From Paraburkholderia phytofirmans PsJN (GTDB lineage Bacteria; Pseudomonadota; Gammaproteobacteria; Burkholderiales; Burkholderiaceae), in contig NC_010681.1 of NCBI RefSeq assembly GCF_000020125.1, positions 1,302,001-1,366,000 on the forward strand: a stretch of DNA of 64,000 nt. Reading direction: 5' to 3'. The translations under genes and the position numbers were made by a program. The notes under the pieces were generated by a model. The model worked only from the letters and a program-made list of their open reading frames with translations, did not search any database and was not told the DNA's origin. Positions 1 to 7,315 of this stretch are shown here, one piece after another; the stretch's first letter is position 1, and the number at the start of each line of letters is the position of its first letter.

Positions 1-54
1 GGACAAATTCAAATCTTCTCGTCGTCGCTGTATGCGCGTGCCAATCGTGTTCAT

Positions 55-116
55 GTAACTGAAGTTACCACTGGTTCAGATAACCATGGTTGACTCTGCG
101 TGAAACTATAGTTACC
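55..116. promoter_or_regulatory. Phage early operator region
   Basis: Three related dyads lie just upstream of the Cro-like gene: GTAACT-GA-AGTTAC at 55-68, GGTT-cagat-AACC at 73-85, and AACTATAGTT at 104-113 inside a longer GAAACTATAGTTAC. The shared half-site is roughly GTAACT/AGTTAC. Several similar dyads in front of a cro-like gene is the layout of lambdoid OR/OL operators. The third dyad contains TATAGT (107-112), usable as a -10 element that a repressor would cover. The repressor gene itself is not in the window and would be expected to the left, divergently transcribed. Confidence 0.6.
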
Positions 117-141
117 ATTCGCCGGCAACTAGTGAGGCGAT

Positions 142-351
142 ATGACCAAGTCAGAACTTGTCGACCGTGCAGGCGGCGTCCGTAGACTCGCCGCGATTCT
201 TCGCGTTTCCAGCCAGGCGGTTTCCAGATGGCCGAACGATGGCGTACCGCCGCTGCGTTTGTACCAGTTACGGGAGCGGCGACCGGAGTGGTTTGAAGAA
301 CCGTCGGGCCACGTGACAGCGACGAGTCTTCAGGACGCAGAACATTGCTAA
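142..351 (+). CDS. Cro/YdaS-like phage regulator
   Basis: A 69-residue protein with a helix-turn-helix of the YdaS/Cro type over residues 3-35: the segment GGVRRLAAILRVSSQAVSRW gives the two helices. After it comes a short basic stretch, PPLRLYQLRERRPEW, typical of YdaS-family proteins (DNA-binding Cro-like regulators, often annotated as antitoxins). It is the first gene rightward of three operator-like dyads, so a Cro role in early lytic control is the natural reading. Assignment rests on the motif and position; a strictly toxin-antitoxin role is less likely because no toxin partner is adjacent. Confidence 0.75.
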   Translation: MTKSELVDRAGGVRRLAAILRVSSQAVSRWPNDGVPPLRLYQLRERRPEWFEEPSGHVTATSLQDAEHC

Positions 352-732
352 GTGGATGCACCGACGTCTCTCGGCGATGGCGCGGAGTTGCCATTGAATG
401 CCTTGGAGGTATGTCGACCATGCGTCGATCAGTCCATCAACGGGCGCTGCCTAGTTCGAACAGCGAGTGACTCGATGCTTGTGAATCGTATCCGCTCTCG
501 GAATTCAGAAGTGTTCCGTATCGAACACTTGCGGAAGACTCAAGTGCTCCTCGACGAGCCTGCCTCTCACCCAAGCCCGCTGCATTCGTCAGGCCGCACA
601 ACCCTAAAGATCGCCGATCGTTGCGGGCCGCTTCGGCTGCGGCTGCGTAGCTGGGCAAGTTCGCATAGTACGAGCGCTTCCAAACGCTAACCAGAATGGA
701 ACGCGTTACCAACAAAGACACCGGGGCTTCGA
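352..732. other. Unassigned stretch between regulators
   Basis: No gene is called here with confidence. A GTG-initiated frame (352-690) directly follows the previous stop, but its product is Ser/Arg-rich, of low complexity and has no recognised motif. A longer minus-strand frame (437-973) runs deep into the CII-like gene and looks like a composition shadow. The stretch may hold a leader or a small unrecognised early phage gene. Confidence 0.4.
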
Positions 733-1248
733 ATGACATGCAGATATAGCGGCACGGACTGGCTTGATGTGCTTTACACGTCGGTGCGCAGCACGCCCGG
801 CGGCGTTGCGGACGCTGCTGCGTTCCTGACCAATCGTCGCGGCAAGAGCATTGGCACTGAGTCGTTGCGCCTGCGTTTGCGTGGCGAAGGCGAAAACCGC
901 CTGTCCATGGAGATGTTTGAGTTACTGCTCGAGTGGATGGAAGAGAAGCGGCAGCCGCAATACCTTGATGCACTTTGTGCGCTCAATGAGCGATTCGGCT
1001 TGAGCGCCAATCCAACTGCAGAGCAGGACTCGAACGGCACCGTCGAGGCTGTTGCGATCGCCGCATCGGAAGCCGCCCAGAGATCGGGCGATGTATCGAG
1101 TGTGGTGATCGATGCTATCTCGGATGGTCGCATCACCCCGCACGAGGCCGACTCCATAGCCTTGGCTGCGAGGGAAAACCAGAAATTGCTCGACCGACTC
1201 TTGCGCACTGTGCAGGCTGTTAGCAGGATGGGACGTCGGTCAGCATGA
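733..1248 (+). CDS. Phage CII-like regulatory protein
   Basis: A 171-residue protein resembling the 'phage regulatory CII' family (CP76-like) of P2- and lambda-type prophages. The N-terminal half has the pattern seen there: an opening helix LDVLYTSVRSTPGG, then a helix-turn-helix-like part, then SIGTESLRLRLRGEGENRLS before a helical segment. The C-terminal half is helical and acidic (AARENQKLLDRLLRTVQAV). In this family the protein activates or modulates early promoters during the lysis-lysogeny choice. Its stop overlaps the start of the next gene (ATGA), so the two are probably translated together. The ribosome site is weak (CGGGG). Family assignment is by memory of sequence style. Confidence 0.65.
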   Translation: MTCRYSGTDWLDVLYTSVRSTPGGVADAAAFLTNRRGKSIGTESLRLRLRGEGENRLSMEMFELLLEWMEEKRQPQYLDALCALNERFGLSANPTAEQDSNGTVEAVAIAASEAAQRSGDVSSVVIDAISDGRITPHEADSIALAARENQKLLDRLLRTVQAVSRMGRRSA

Positions 1249-1625
1249 GGTTTTGCGCCGGAATGTCATGCTGCAACCCGCATCGCGAGCGCGTCGAACT
1301 GTCCTGCGACGTCAACCAGCAACTCGCGTGCGGCATGTCCGCTCTGCAATGGATCGCCGATCGGGATCCTCATCAGGTACCCCAATTCCTGGCATCACTC
1401 ATCAATACCTTTCCGACCAACCTCGCGCTGATTCGCCAGGCAGCATTACGTGCGGCGGTTGTTCCTGTGTTCGTACAGCGGGCCGCGTTGATCTGCGCGG
1501 CGCTGCCGACAAAATCCGAGCGACATGACTTCAGGCGCCAGCTGGAGGGCGGGCTCACGCCTGCCGATCTGGAGTGCTTCGATCAGCTCATGTCGGCGGA
1601 ATGGCGCCGCCTTCGCGGCAAGTAA
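1245..1625 (+). CDS. Early phage protein, unknown function
   Basis: A 126-residue protein I do not recognise. Its ATG overlaps the TGA of the CII-like gene in an ATGA junction, which argues for a real, translationally coupled gene. The N-terminus contains Cys residues (FCAGMSCCN, LSCDVN, LACGMS), followed by helical segments rich in Ala/Leu and a basic tail (EWRRLRGK). An alternative start at the internal Met of LACGMSALQW would drop the Cys-rich part. Proteins of this size between cII and replication genes in Burkholderia prophages are usually hypothetical. Confidence 0.6.
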   Translation: MRFCAGMSCCNPHRERVELSCDVNQQLACGMSALQWIADRDPHQVPQFLASLINTFPTNLALIRQAALRAAVVPVFVQRAALICAALPTKSERHDFRRQLEGGLTPADLECFDQLMSAEWRRLRGK

Positions 1626-1637
1626 TCAGGGGGACAC

Positions 1638-1650
1638 CAAAGTGACTTTG
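1638..1650. repeat. Dispersed palindrome, perfect copy
   Basis: CAAAGTGACTTTG, a perfect 6-1-6 palindrome between the orf ending at 1625 and the primase gene. It is the first of about a dozen related sites (consensus CAAAGYNACTTTG) through the prophage. Others with one to three changes are at 4791, 6569, 7896, 15293, 18758, 21131, 23637, 25793 and 28267; perfect or near-perfect copies at 11025 and 33220 are listed separately. A one-base spacer cannot form an RNA hairpin, so a DNA-binding site is more likely. Confidence 0.7.
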
Positions 1651-1787
1651 AGCGGTGCGAGTTCCTTGCTTCGCCGTTGTAACCCTTCGTTCGGGCGCCT
1701 GTCGTCCGGCCCACAGACGTACGTCGCCGGTCGTGCGGTGTGGCGTGCGTTTTCCCATCAACGTGAACGTCAAAGGAGAATCAACGA

Positions 1788-4478
1788 ATGTCAACGTTAG
1801 AGCAGATTGTTCTGCAGCTCGCGGCGGACGGTCATCCCACGCTGCCTGACGGCCATCCGATCGCTGACGGCAAGCCGCATCGATATGGAGCCGGAAAAAA
1901 GTATTGGTATTCGCTGCACCAGATCGAACGTTCCGGCGAGGTTCTCGGCTACACGGGCGCATTCGGACGCTGGTCGGGCAATGACAATGGTGCGCAACCT
2001 TTCCAGTGGCATGGCGAGGCACTTACGCAGGAAGACGTCAACGCGACACGCCAGCGTCAGCAAGCGGCAGAACGGGCGGAAGCCGAGAAGAAAGCGCAAG
2101 CAGCAAAGCTCGCCGCGAATCGCGCGCGCGATCAGTGGCACAAGGCAAACGACGACGGCGTGTCCGCCTACCTCGACAGGAAGCAGATCACGCCTGAAGG
2201 TGTGCGCTTCGACGCCGACGGCACATTGCTTGTTCCGATGTTCCAGTACACCGACACCATCCGACTTGTCGGCCTGCAGAAAATCACGCCGGATGGCGCG
2301 AAGCGCTTTAACAAAGGAATGGAGAAGAAAGGCGCGGCTTACCTGCTCGGTGATATAGGCGACGATGACAAGGTCGCGATGATCGCGGAGGGCTACGCTA
2401 CGGCCCGATCGATCCGGATGGCTACCAATGATGCAATTCCGCTGGTGATCTGCTTTGACGCTGGCGGCATTCTTTCGACTGCGCGTCGTCTGCGCGAACG
2501 CCATCCCGATCTCCATGTGCTGGTGTGCGCCGACGACGACTGGAAGATTGAGCAGCGCCTGCGCGACTGCCTTCTGGAAGACTTTGGCTACAGCGGAGAG
2601 CTGGTGCCCGGTGGCGACGCAGTCCGCGTCGAGACGAGGAACACCTGGTACATGCTGCGCGCCGAGCACAAACAGATCAACGGCGGCGTCGAGTTCATTG
2701 AGCTGACGATCTGGAATGACGTCATGCCGGAGCGTCGCAGACGCTTCGAGAATGCGGGACTGAAGTATGCGTACGAAGCGGTCGCGGACATCGGGCAGGC
2801 AAGCGTGGTGTTTCCGCGCTTTGCCGATCGCGGTGATCGCAAGCTGACAGACTTCAATGATCTGCATTGCACCGAAGGGCTCGAAAGCGTGCGCCGGCAG
2901 ATCCAGTCGGCGCTACTCGCCGCGTTGGCGCCAGCAGCAGAAGATGTTCCTCTCACGGCTCTGATGCAGGACCAATATCTTGCTGCCGACCCTCTGTATG
3001 ACCGCGCAGTCGCGGTCGTGCGGGACGCAGCTCGTGCATCCGTTTCGCTTGTGCAACGTGCATTGAGTATTGGCTTCAATCGTGCGGCCCGGCTCATCGA
3101 ACGCATGGCGGTCGAAGGCATCGTTTCGGACGAGCATCCGAATGGAACGCGTACTGTACTGAGCATCGCGGGAGTGGAGCCCGCGACGTCCGCTGGCGCT
3201 GCGACAGACGATGCGCCAAATCACGATGTTGAAAACGGCGCGCACACGTGGGAGCGCGACCTCGCGCGATCCGAAAAAGGCAATTTGCTGCCCACACTCG
3301 GCAATGTGCATCTCATTTTGTCGAATCACAAGGCATGGCAGGGCGTCATTGCGCAGGATGATTTCGCCGGTCGCGTCATGAAGCGAAAGCGGCCACCGTT
3401 CGCTCAGGGCGAAACCGGGGAGTGGTCCGACATGGATGACATTCGCTGCGTGCTCTGGTTGTCGCAGAAATACGGCATCTCCGTGCGACAGGACATCGTG
3501 ATGAACGCAGTGCTGCTGGTCGCCGATGCGACGCACTTTCACGATGTACGCGAATACCTCGAGGGCGTTGTCTGGGATGGTATCGAACGCGTGCGCAGCT
3601 GGCCGACGCGCTATATGAAAGTGGCGGACAGCGAATACGTCCAGCTTGCTGGTATGAAGTGGCTCATTGCAGCAGTCGCACGCGTGATGCGTCCGGGCTG
3701 CAAGGCCGATAACGTACTGATTCTCGAAGGCAGGCAGGGCTGGTTCAAGTCGACCGCGCTGGAAGTGATCGCGGGCAAACCGTGGTACACGAACTCGCCG
3801 ATCCGCATTGGCGACAAGGATACGTACGCTGTCATGGCGGGCAAGTGGATCATCGAGCTGGCGGAGCTTGACTCGCTCAACAAAAGCGATTCGTCGGCCG
3901 CCAAAAGCTTCTTCGCGACCGAAACGGACCGGTTCCGCAACTTCTATGGCAAGCGTGCAACGGACGTGCACCGGCAGGGTGTGTTCGCCGGTTCGGTCAA
4001 CTTCGACACGTACCTCAAGGATGAATCGGGCAATCGCCGTTACTGGCCGCTGCGTGTCGGCGGACCGATTCTGATTGACGATCTTCGCCGGGACCGCGAC
4101 CAGCTGTGGGCCGAGGCGGTGCATCTCTACCGGCAAGGCGTCATCTGGCACGTAACGGAAGCGGAGAAGCCGCTGTTCGAAAGCGAACAGGCTGAGCGCT
4201 ATGAAGGTGACGTGTACGAGGATCGCATCGCGCGTGATCTTGAGCTTCGGGGGCGCGTCACGATGGAAGAGATTCTGGCTGACATCCTGAAGCTCGACAC
4301 GTCCAAGTGGACGCCGCCCGAGCAGCGGCGGGTCGGCAAGGCATTGAAGTCACTCGGCTGGGTGCGCAAGCGGGAATCGACCGGCCGTCGCGAATGGTTT
4401 TATGTGAAGGAAGAGGAAGTTCCGCAGCCGGCCACAGAACTCATAACCGAAGGTGCCGACGATGATGCGCCGCTTTGA
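1788..4478 (+). CDS. Toprim/VapE-type primase-helicase
   Basis: An 896-residue replication protein. Residues about 1-190 contain a primase-like N-terminal region with a basic coiled segment. A Toprim domain follows: [17 protein letters not shown] supplies the catalytic Glu and ICFDAG...VLVCADDDW the DxD-type acidic residues. The C-terminal third is a VirE/VapE-type P-loop ATPase: Walker [10 protein letters not shown] near residue 648, an acidic Walker B-like ELAELD, and the arginine-rich [14 protein letters not shown] segment seen in this family. Such proteins prime and unwind phage DNA. The ATG at 1788 has an AGGAGA ribosome site. No separate helicase or loader gene was seen, so this single protein may carry the replication role. 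Confidence 0.85.
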   Translation: MSTLEQIVLQLAADGHPTLPDGHPIADGKPHRYGAGKKYWYSLHQIERSGEVLGYTGAFGRWSGNDNGAQPFQWHGEALTQEDVNATRQRQQAAERAEAEKKAQAAKLAANRARDQWHKANDDGVSAYLDRKQITPEGVRFDADGTLLVPMFQYTDTIRLVGLQKITPDGAKRFNKGMEKKGAAYLLGDIGDDDKVAMIAEGYATARSIRMATNDAIPLVICFDAGGILSTARRLRERHPDLHVLVCADDDWKIEQRLRDCLLEDFGYSGELVPGGDAVRVETRNTWYMLRAEHKQINGGVEFIELTIWNDVMPERRRRFENAGLKYAYEAVADIGQASVVFPRFADRGDRKLTDFNDLHCTEGLESVRRQIQSALLAALAPAAEDVPLTALMQDQYLAADPLYDRAVAVVRDAARASVSLVQRALSIGFNRAARLIERMAVEGIVSDEHPNGTRTVLSIAGVEPATSAGAATDDAPNHDVENGAHTWERDLARSEKGNLLPTLGNVHLILSNHKAWQGVIAQDDFAGRVMKRKRPPFAQGETGEWSDMDDIRCVLWLSQKYGISVRQDIVMNAVLLVADATHFHDVREYLEGVVWDGIERVRSWPTRYMKVADSEYVQLAGMKWLIAAVARVMRPGCKADNVLILEGRQGWFKSTALEVIAGKPWYTNSPIRIGDKDTYAVMAGKWIIELAELDSLNKSDSSAAKSFFATETDRFRNFYGKRATDVHRQGVFAGSVNFDTYLKDESGNRRYWPLRVGGPILIDDLRRDRDQLWAEAVHLYRQGVIWHVTEAEKPLFESEQAERYEGDVYEDRIARDLELRGRVTMEEILADILKLDTSKWTPPEQRRVGKALKSLGWVRKRESTGRREWFYVKEEEVPQPATELITEGADDDAPL

Positions 4479-4570
4479 TCTGCATCTTTTCCGGCGCGCT
4501 GACTGCCTATCCTCGGCGCGCGCTCGCGCCAGCTTTGGCGCGCTGCCTTTTGGGGTTTCAGATCGTCTCG

Positions 4571-4703
4571 TGTCCCAACGTCCCAAGCGGCCACCTTGCG
4601 GGTGTGCGCACACCCGCGACATGCGCGACGTGAGGGTGCGCATGTCGCGGGCGCGCACGCACCCACAAACCTTTCCTTTGGGACATTAGGACATTGGGAC
4701 AAT
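4571..4703. repeat. Inverted repeats flanked by GGGACR repeats
   Basis: This 130 bp spacer is strongly structured. A perfect 20 bp palindrome, GCGGGTGTGCGCACACCCGC, occupies 4598-4617. An inverted repeat, CGCGACATGCGC (4615-4626) against GCGCATGTCGCG (4638-4649), follows with an 11 nt loop. On the left are two TCCCAA copies (GTCCCAACGTCCCAAG); on the right are inverted counterparts in a row (TTGGGACATTAGGACATTGGGACA). The symmetry suggests a replication origin with iterons next to the primase gene, or a protein-binding control site. Confidence 0.55.
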
Positions 4704-4716
4704 GAGGGAGCAGACG

Positions 4717-5499
4717 ATGATCGACCTTAAAGAGCAAGCCGGCGTGGCGATGAATGTTCGCAGTCAATTGGGCGAACCGACGGGCGATCCAAAAGTAACT
4801 TTGGGTGCACTTGCGTTCGCGGCCGAACTTGGAAGCCTGTTGTGGCGAATGAAGTACGGTCAGGACGTGAAGCGGAAAGGGTTGCGGCGTGCAACGCTAT
4901 TACTTGCGAACCGCGTCCGCTGGTCGGGAAAGTTCGCACGCGGAAAATTCACCGGCCTCGATCGGAAAGAGAACCGCGCTCGCCGGTCGGGACATGAGTT
5001 CGAGCGTTCTCATGCGGATATCGTTGAGCGGTTCGCTCAACGCGCAATCGTGGAGTGGGTGGCTGACCGCTGTCCGCATTGTGAAGGTCGCGGGGTGTTT
5101 GGCCGTTCTGGCAAACCTCCGTCTGCGAAAGTCATTGAGTCGGAATGTCCAACATGCCATGGCGAGCGCTCTGTCGTCGTCAGTGAAGAGCGCATTCCAT
5201 TTGCCCACAATGGTCGTGCGCCGATGGTCTTTCGCGAATATCAACGGTGCGACACGTGCAACGGACGCGGATCGATTCATAAAGAGCAAAAGCCCAGTCG
5301 TGATGGCCGCCAGATCTGTCCGCATTGCGGCGGCACCGCACGGTTGGCGGTCGACGACGCCGAACGTGCCTTGGCGCTCGGCGTGTCGATCGAACTCTAT
5401 CGCGCGCAATGGGAACGATACTTTCACATGGTCTTCTCGATGCTCGATAAGGTGGATGGCAGTGCGGCAGACACAGTCCGCAGGCAGATGCGAGTATGA
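4717..5499 (+). CDS. Zn-finger protein, Q-antiterminator candidate
   Basis: A 260-residue protein with four CxxCxG-type motifs: CPHCEGRG, CPTCHG, CDTCNGRG and CPHCGG, spaced like a DnaJ zinc-binding domain over residues about 120-215. The rest is helical and basic. I chose ATG 4717 over 4702 because GGGAG sits 6 nt before it. The gene ends directly before a strong promoter and terminator and then the late genes. This is where lambdoid phages place Q, the late antiterminator, and several Q proteins carry zinc fingers. The Q role is inferred from position and Cys motifs; a DnaJ-like or DNA-binding role remains possible. Confidence 0.6.
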   Translation: MIDLKEQAGVAMNVRSQLGEPTGDPKVTLGALAFAAELGSLLWRMKYGQDVKRKGLRRATLLLANRVRWSGKFARGKFTGLDRKENRARRSGHEFERSHADIVERFAQRAIVEWVADRCPHCEGRGVFGRSGKPPSAKVIESECPTCHGERSVVVSEERIPFAHNGRAPMVFREYQRCDTCNGRGSIHKEQKPSRDGRQICPHCGGTARLAVDDAERALALGVSIELYRAQWERYFHMVFSMLDKVDGSAADTVRRQMRV

Positions 5500-5504
5500 A
5501 ATTC

Positions 5505-5533
5505 TTGCAAATCAAGATTCGATCGAATATATT
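5505..5533 (+). promoter_or_regulatory. Candidate late promoter (pR'-like)
   Basis: TTGCAA (5505-5510), exactly 17 bp of spacer, then TATATT (5528-5533) make a good sigma-70 promoter directly after the Zn-finger gene. The spacer holds a perfect 12 bp palindrome, ATTCGATCGAAT (5517-5528). In lambda, the Q-binding element also lies between the -35 and -10 of pR'. Transcription would start near 5540. Confidence 0.6.
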
Positions 5534-5672
5534 TCGGCCATCCTTTACCGAGTCACTGGATACATGGAGCGCCCGCCAACTCGTGGTGCAACCCTCTCGG
5601 CGACATAAAAATAAAAACTGGAGCCCGTTAGGTCATGTGGAGGCGTGCGCCTTCACGAAACACAGAATCGTC

Positions 5673-5704
5673 AAGCCCTGATCGCGAAAGCGTCGGGGCT
5701 TTTT
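5673..5704 (+). terminator. Terminator (tR'-like)
   Basis: AGCCCTGA pairs with TCGGGGCT, and an inner CGC pairs with GCG around a GAAA tetraloop; TTTTT follows. With a start near 5540 this would give a roughly 165 nt transcript ending before the late genes, like the lambda 6S RNA from pR' to tR'. Confidence 0.8.
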
Positions 5705-5718
5705 GCATTGGGCTTCGT

Positions 5719-6474
5719 ATGGATCATGTGACCGCGCAGGTTAAAGCGTTGCCGCTGTTGCAAGCGCTTGAAGCGAAAGCGGGCAAACAGTTCGTGTACG
5801 CCGCGCGCAGTGCGCTCAACATCGTTGCGCAGAACATTGTCCTTGCGCAGCAACGCGAGATGCGCGACGTGTTCGATCGACCGACGACGTGGACGCTGAA
5901 CTCGGTGTCGATCATGCGCCGCGCAACGTCGGCGCAACCAAGTGCGCAGATCGGTTTCCGGCAGTTCGCATACAAGGGCACGCCGGCCGCGACGTATCTG
6001 CAGCCTCAGGTGTTTGGAGGTTCGCGCGGCTATACCCGATTCGAGCAGATGCTCGCGCTGTCGGGCGTGTTGCCTAACGGCGATTATGCGATGCCGACGA
6101 ACGCAAACGTGCGTGACGCATTCGGCAATGTGCCGCGTGGCGTCTACTCGTCGGTGGCCTCACAGATCCGTGCGTCGCGCGATAGTGCACAGAACGAAAC
6201 GGGCCGCTCGAAAAAGCGCAAATCGCGTGATCCGGTAAAGGGCGTGCGCTATTTCGTTGGCAAGCCCGCTGGCGGTCGGTTCGCTCTTGGCATCTGGGCG
6301 CGGTACGCGTTCGGGCATGGCAGCGCGATTCGTCCAGTGTTCGCATTCAGTGCGACGCCACATTACGAAGTGCGTTACCCGTTCTATGATGTAGCGGAGC
6401 AGACTGTCGATGCGACGCTCGAACCCGCAATGCGGCAGGCGTTGATGATGGCACTGGCCACCGCGCGATGGTGA
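5719..6474 (+). CDS. Late phage protein, unknown, tail-like
   Basis: A 251-residue protein, the first gene after the putative late terminator. The reading frame is open further upstream to 5635, but that part would overlap the terminator hairpin, so ATG 5719 (MDHVTAQVK) is chosen. The N-terminus is helical; the centre has an aromatic segment, GSRGYTRFEQMLALSGVLP, and the C-terminus ends in YPFYDVAEQTVDATLEP. The general look (a helix, then a globular beta part, and AxxAxxxQ near the end) recalls minor tail or head-completion proteins, but I cannot assign a family. It lies just before the terminase genes. Confidence 0.6.
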   Translation: MDHVTAQVKALPLLQALEAKAGKQFVYAARSALNIVAQNIVLAQQREMRDVFDRPTTWTLNSVSIMRRATSAQPSAQIGFRQFAYKGTPAATYLQPQVFGGSRGYTRFEQMLALSGVLPNGDYAMPTNANVRDAFGNVPRGVYSSVASQIRASRDSAQNETGRSKKRKSRDPVKGVRYFVGKPAGGRFALGIWARYAFGHGSAIRPVFAFSATPHYEVRYPFYDVAEQTVDATLEPAMRQALMMALATARW

Positions 6475-6584
6475 GGGGCGTGCCCGTGTCACGAGTCGGC
6501 CGTGGGGTCGTGGGTCCTTTCTAAAAGGGCGGGTATGCGGGTAATTCGAGCCCCATCACACGCGTCGTCAAAGCAACTTTTCAG

Positions 6585-6646
6585 GGTAGTCACTCTGGTA
6601 GTCAGGTAGTCATTCTGGGGGTAGTCGGGTAGTCACCGACTGCCCC
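6585..6646. repeat. GGTAGTC repeats before terS (cos candidate)
   Basis: Five copies of GGTAGTC start at 6585, 6597, 6605, 6620 and 6628, forming two similar blocks. The last copy pairs with GACTGCCC downstream, and CTTTT follows, so it can also act as a weak terminator. The array ends 22 bp before terS. In lambda, cos and the TerS-binding R sites lie immediately upstream of the small terminase gene, so this may be part of cosB; the nick site could lie nearby around 6500-6580. Confidence 0.5.
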
Positions 6647-6667
6647 TTTTCCGTTTCCGGAGGCCGC

Positions 6668-7315
6668 ATGGCCAAGCTTGGGCAAAGGGCGTTTGCCCGG
6701 CACATTGGCGTCACGCTGCGCGCGGTGCAGAAGGCGATCCAGTCCGGGCGCATTGCTGTCGATGCAGACGGCAAGATCGATGCCGATGCGGCCGTTGCGG
6801 CATGGCGTCGCAATACGGACGAGTCGCGGCGCTCGATCACCGACCAATCCCGCCCATCGCTCGCGAATGCCGCGTTTTCAATGCCGTCCCCTCCGGCTAA
6901 TCCTGACGACGATGAGGAAGACGACGACGTTCCTGCTGCCGCAAGCAAGGAAGACCCTTCGATGGTTGCCTATCGCGCTGCGCGGGCGGCGAGAGAACAG
7001 ACGCGGCTCGAGCGCGAGCGCATGGACCTCGAGCGTGAACGCGGTACGACGCTGCCGCTTGCCGACGCGCAGCGCCTCGCCTTCACCGCGTTTCGCACGG
7101 TGCGCGATAACGTGATGAACATTCCTGTTCGTCTCAAAGACGCGCTTGCTGCAGAGACTGATCCAGTCAGGGTCGAGTCGATGCTCGATGCGGAGCTCGT
7201 TCGCGCGCTCGCGTCGGTGGACGCGACGGCGCTCCTGAGCGAAAACGATACGGATGACGCCGATGGGAGCGACCGAAGCATTTCTGAAGACGATCACGGA
7301 GGCGATACGGCCTGA
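6668..7315 (+). CDS. Terminase small subunit, Nu1-like
   Basis: A 215-residue DNA-packaging recognition protein. Its N-terminus (GQRAFARHIGVTLRAVQKAI, then QSGRI..DADGKIDADAAVAAWRRN) is the winged helix-turn-helix arrangement of Nu1/MerR-like packaging proteins. A disordered acidic linker follows (PDDDEEDDDVPAA), then a charged coiled helix (REQTRLERERMDLERERG) that in this family mediates oligomerisation or contact with TerL. It binds the cos region and delivers the DNA to TerL. It overlaps the terL frame by 62 bp. The RBS is GGAGG at 6658-6662, good spacing to ATG 6668. Confidence 0.85.
   Translation: MAKLGQRAFARHIGVTLRAVQKAIQSGRIAVDADGKIDADAAVAAWRRNTDESRRSITDQSRPSLANAAFSMPSPPANPDDDEEDDDVPAAASKEDPSMVAYRAARAAREQTRLERERMDLERERGTTLPLADAQRLAFTAFRTVRDNVMNIPVRLKDALAAETDPVRVESMLDAELVRALASVDATALLSENDTDDADGSDRSISEDDHGGDTA

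Noticed and set aside
437..973. 178-residue minus-strand frame
   Set aside because: It overlaps the CII-like gene, has a Ser/Arg/Ala-rich shadow composition and no motif.
5496..5681. 61-residue frame overlapping the Zn-finger gene stop
   Set aside because: It crosses the candidate late promoter and ends inside the terminator hairpin; composition is not protein-like.
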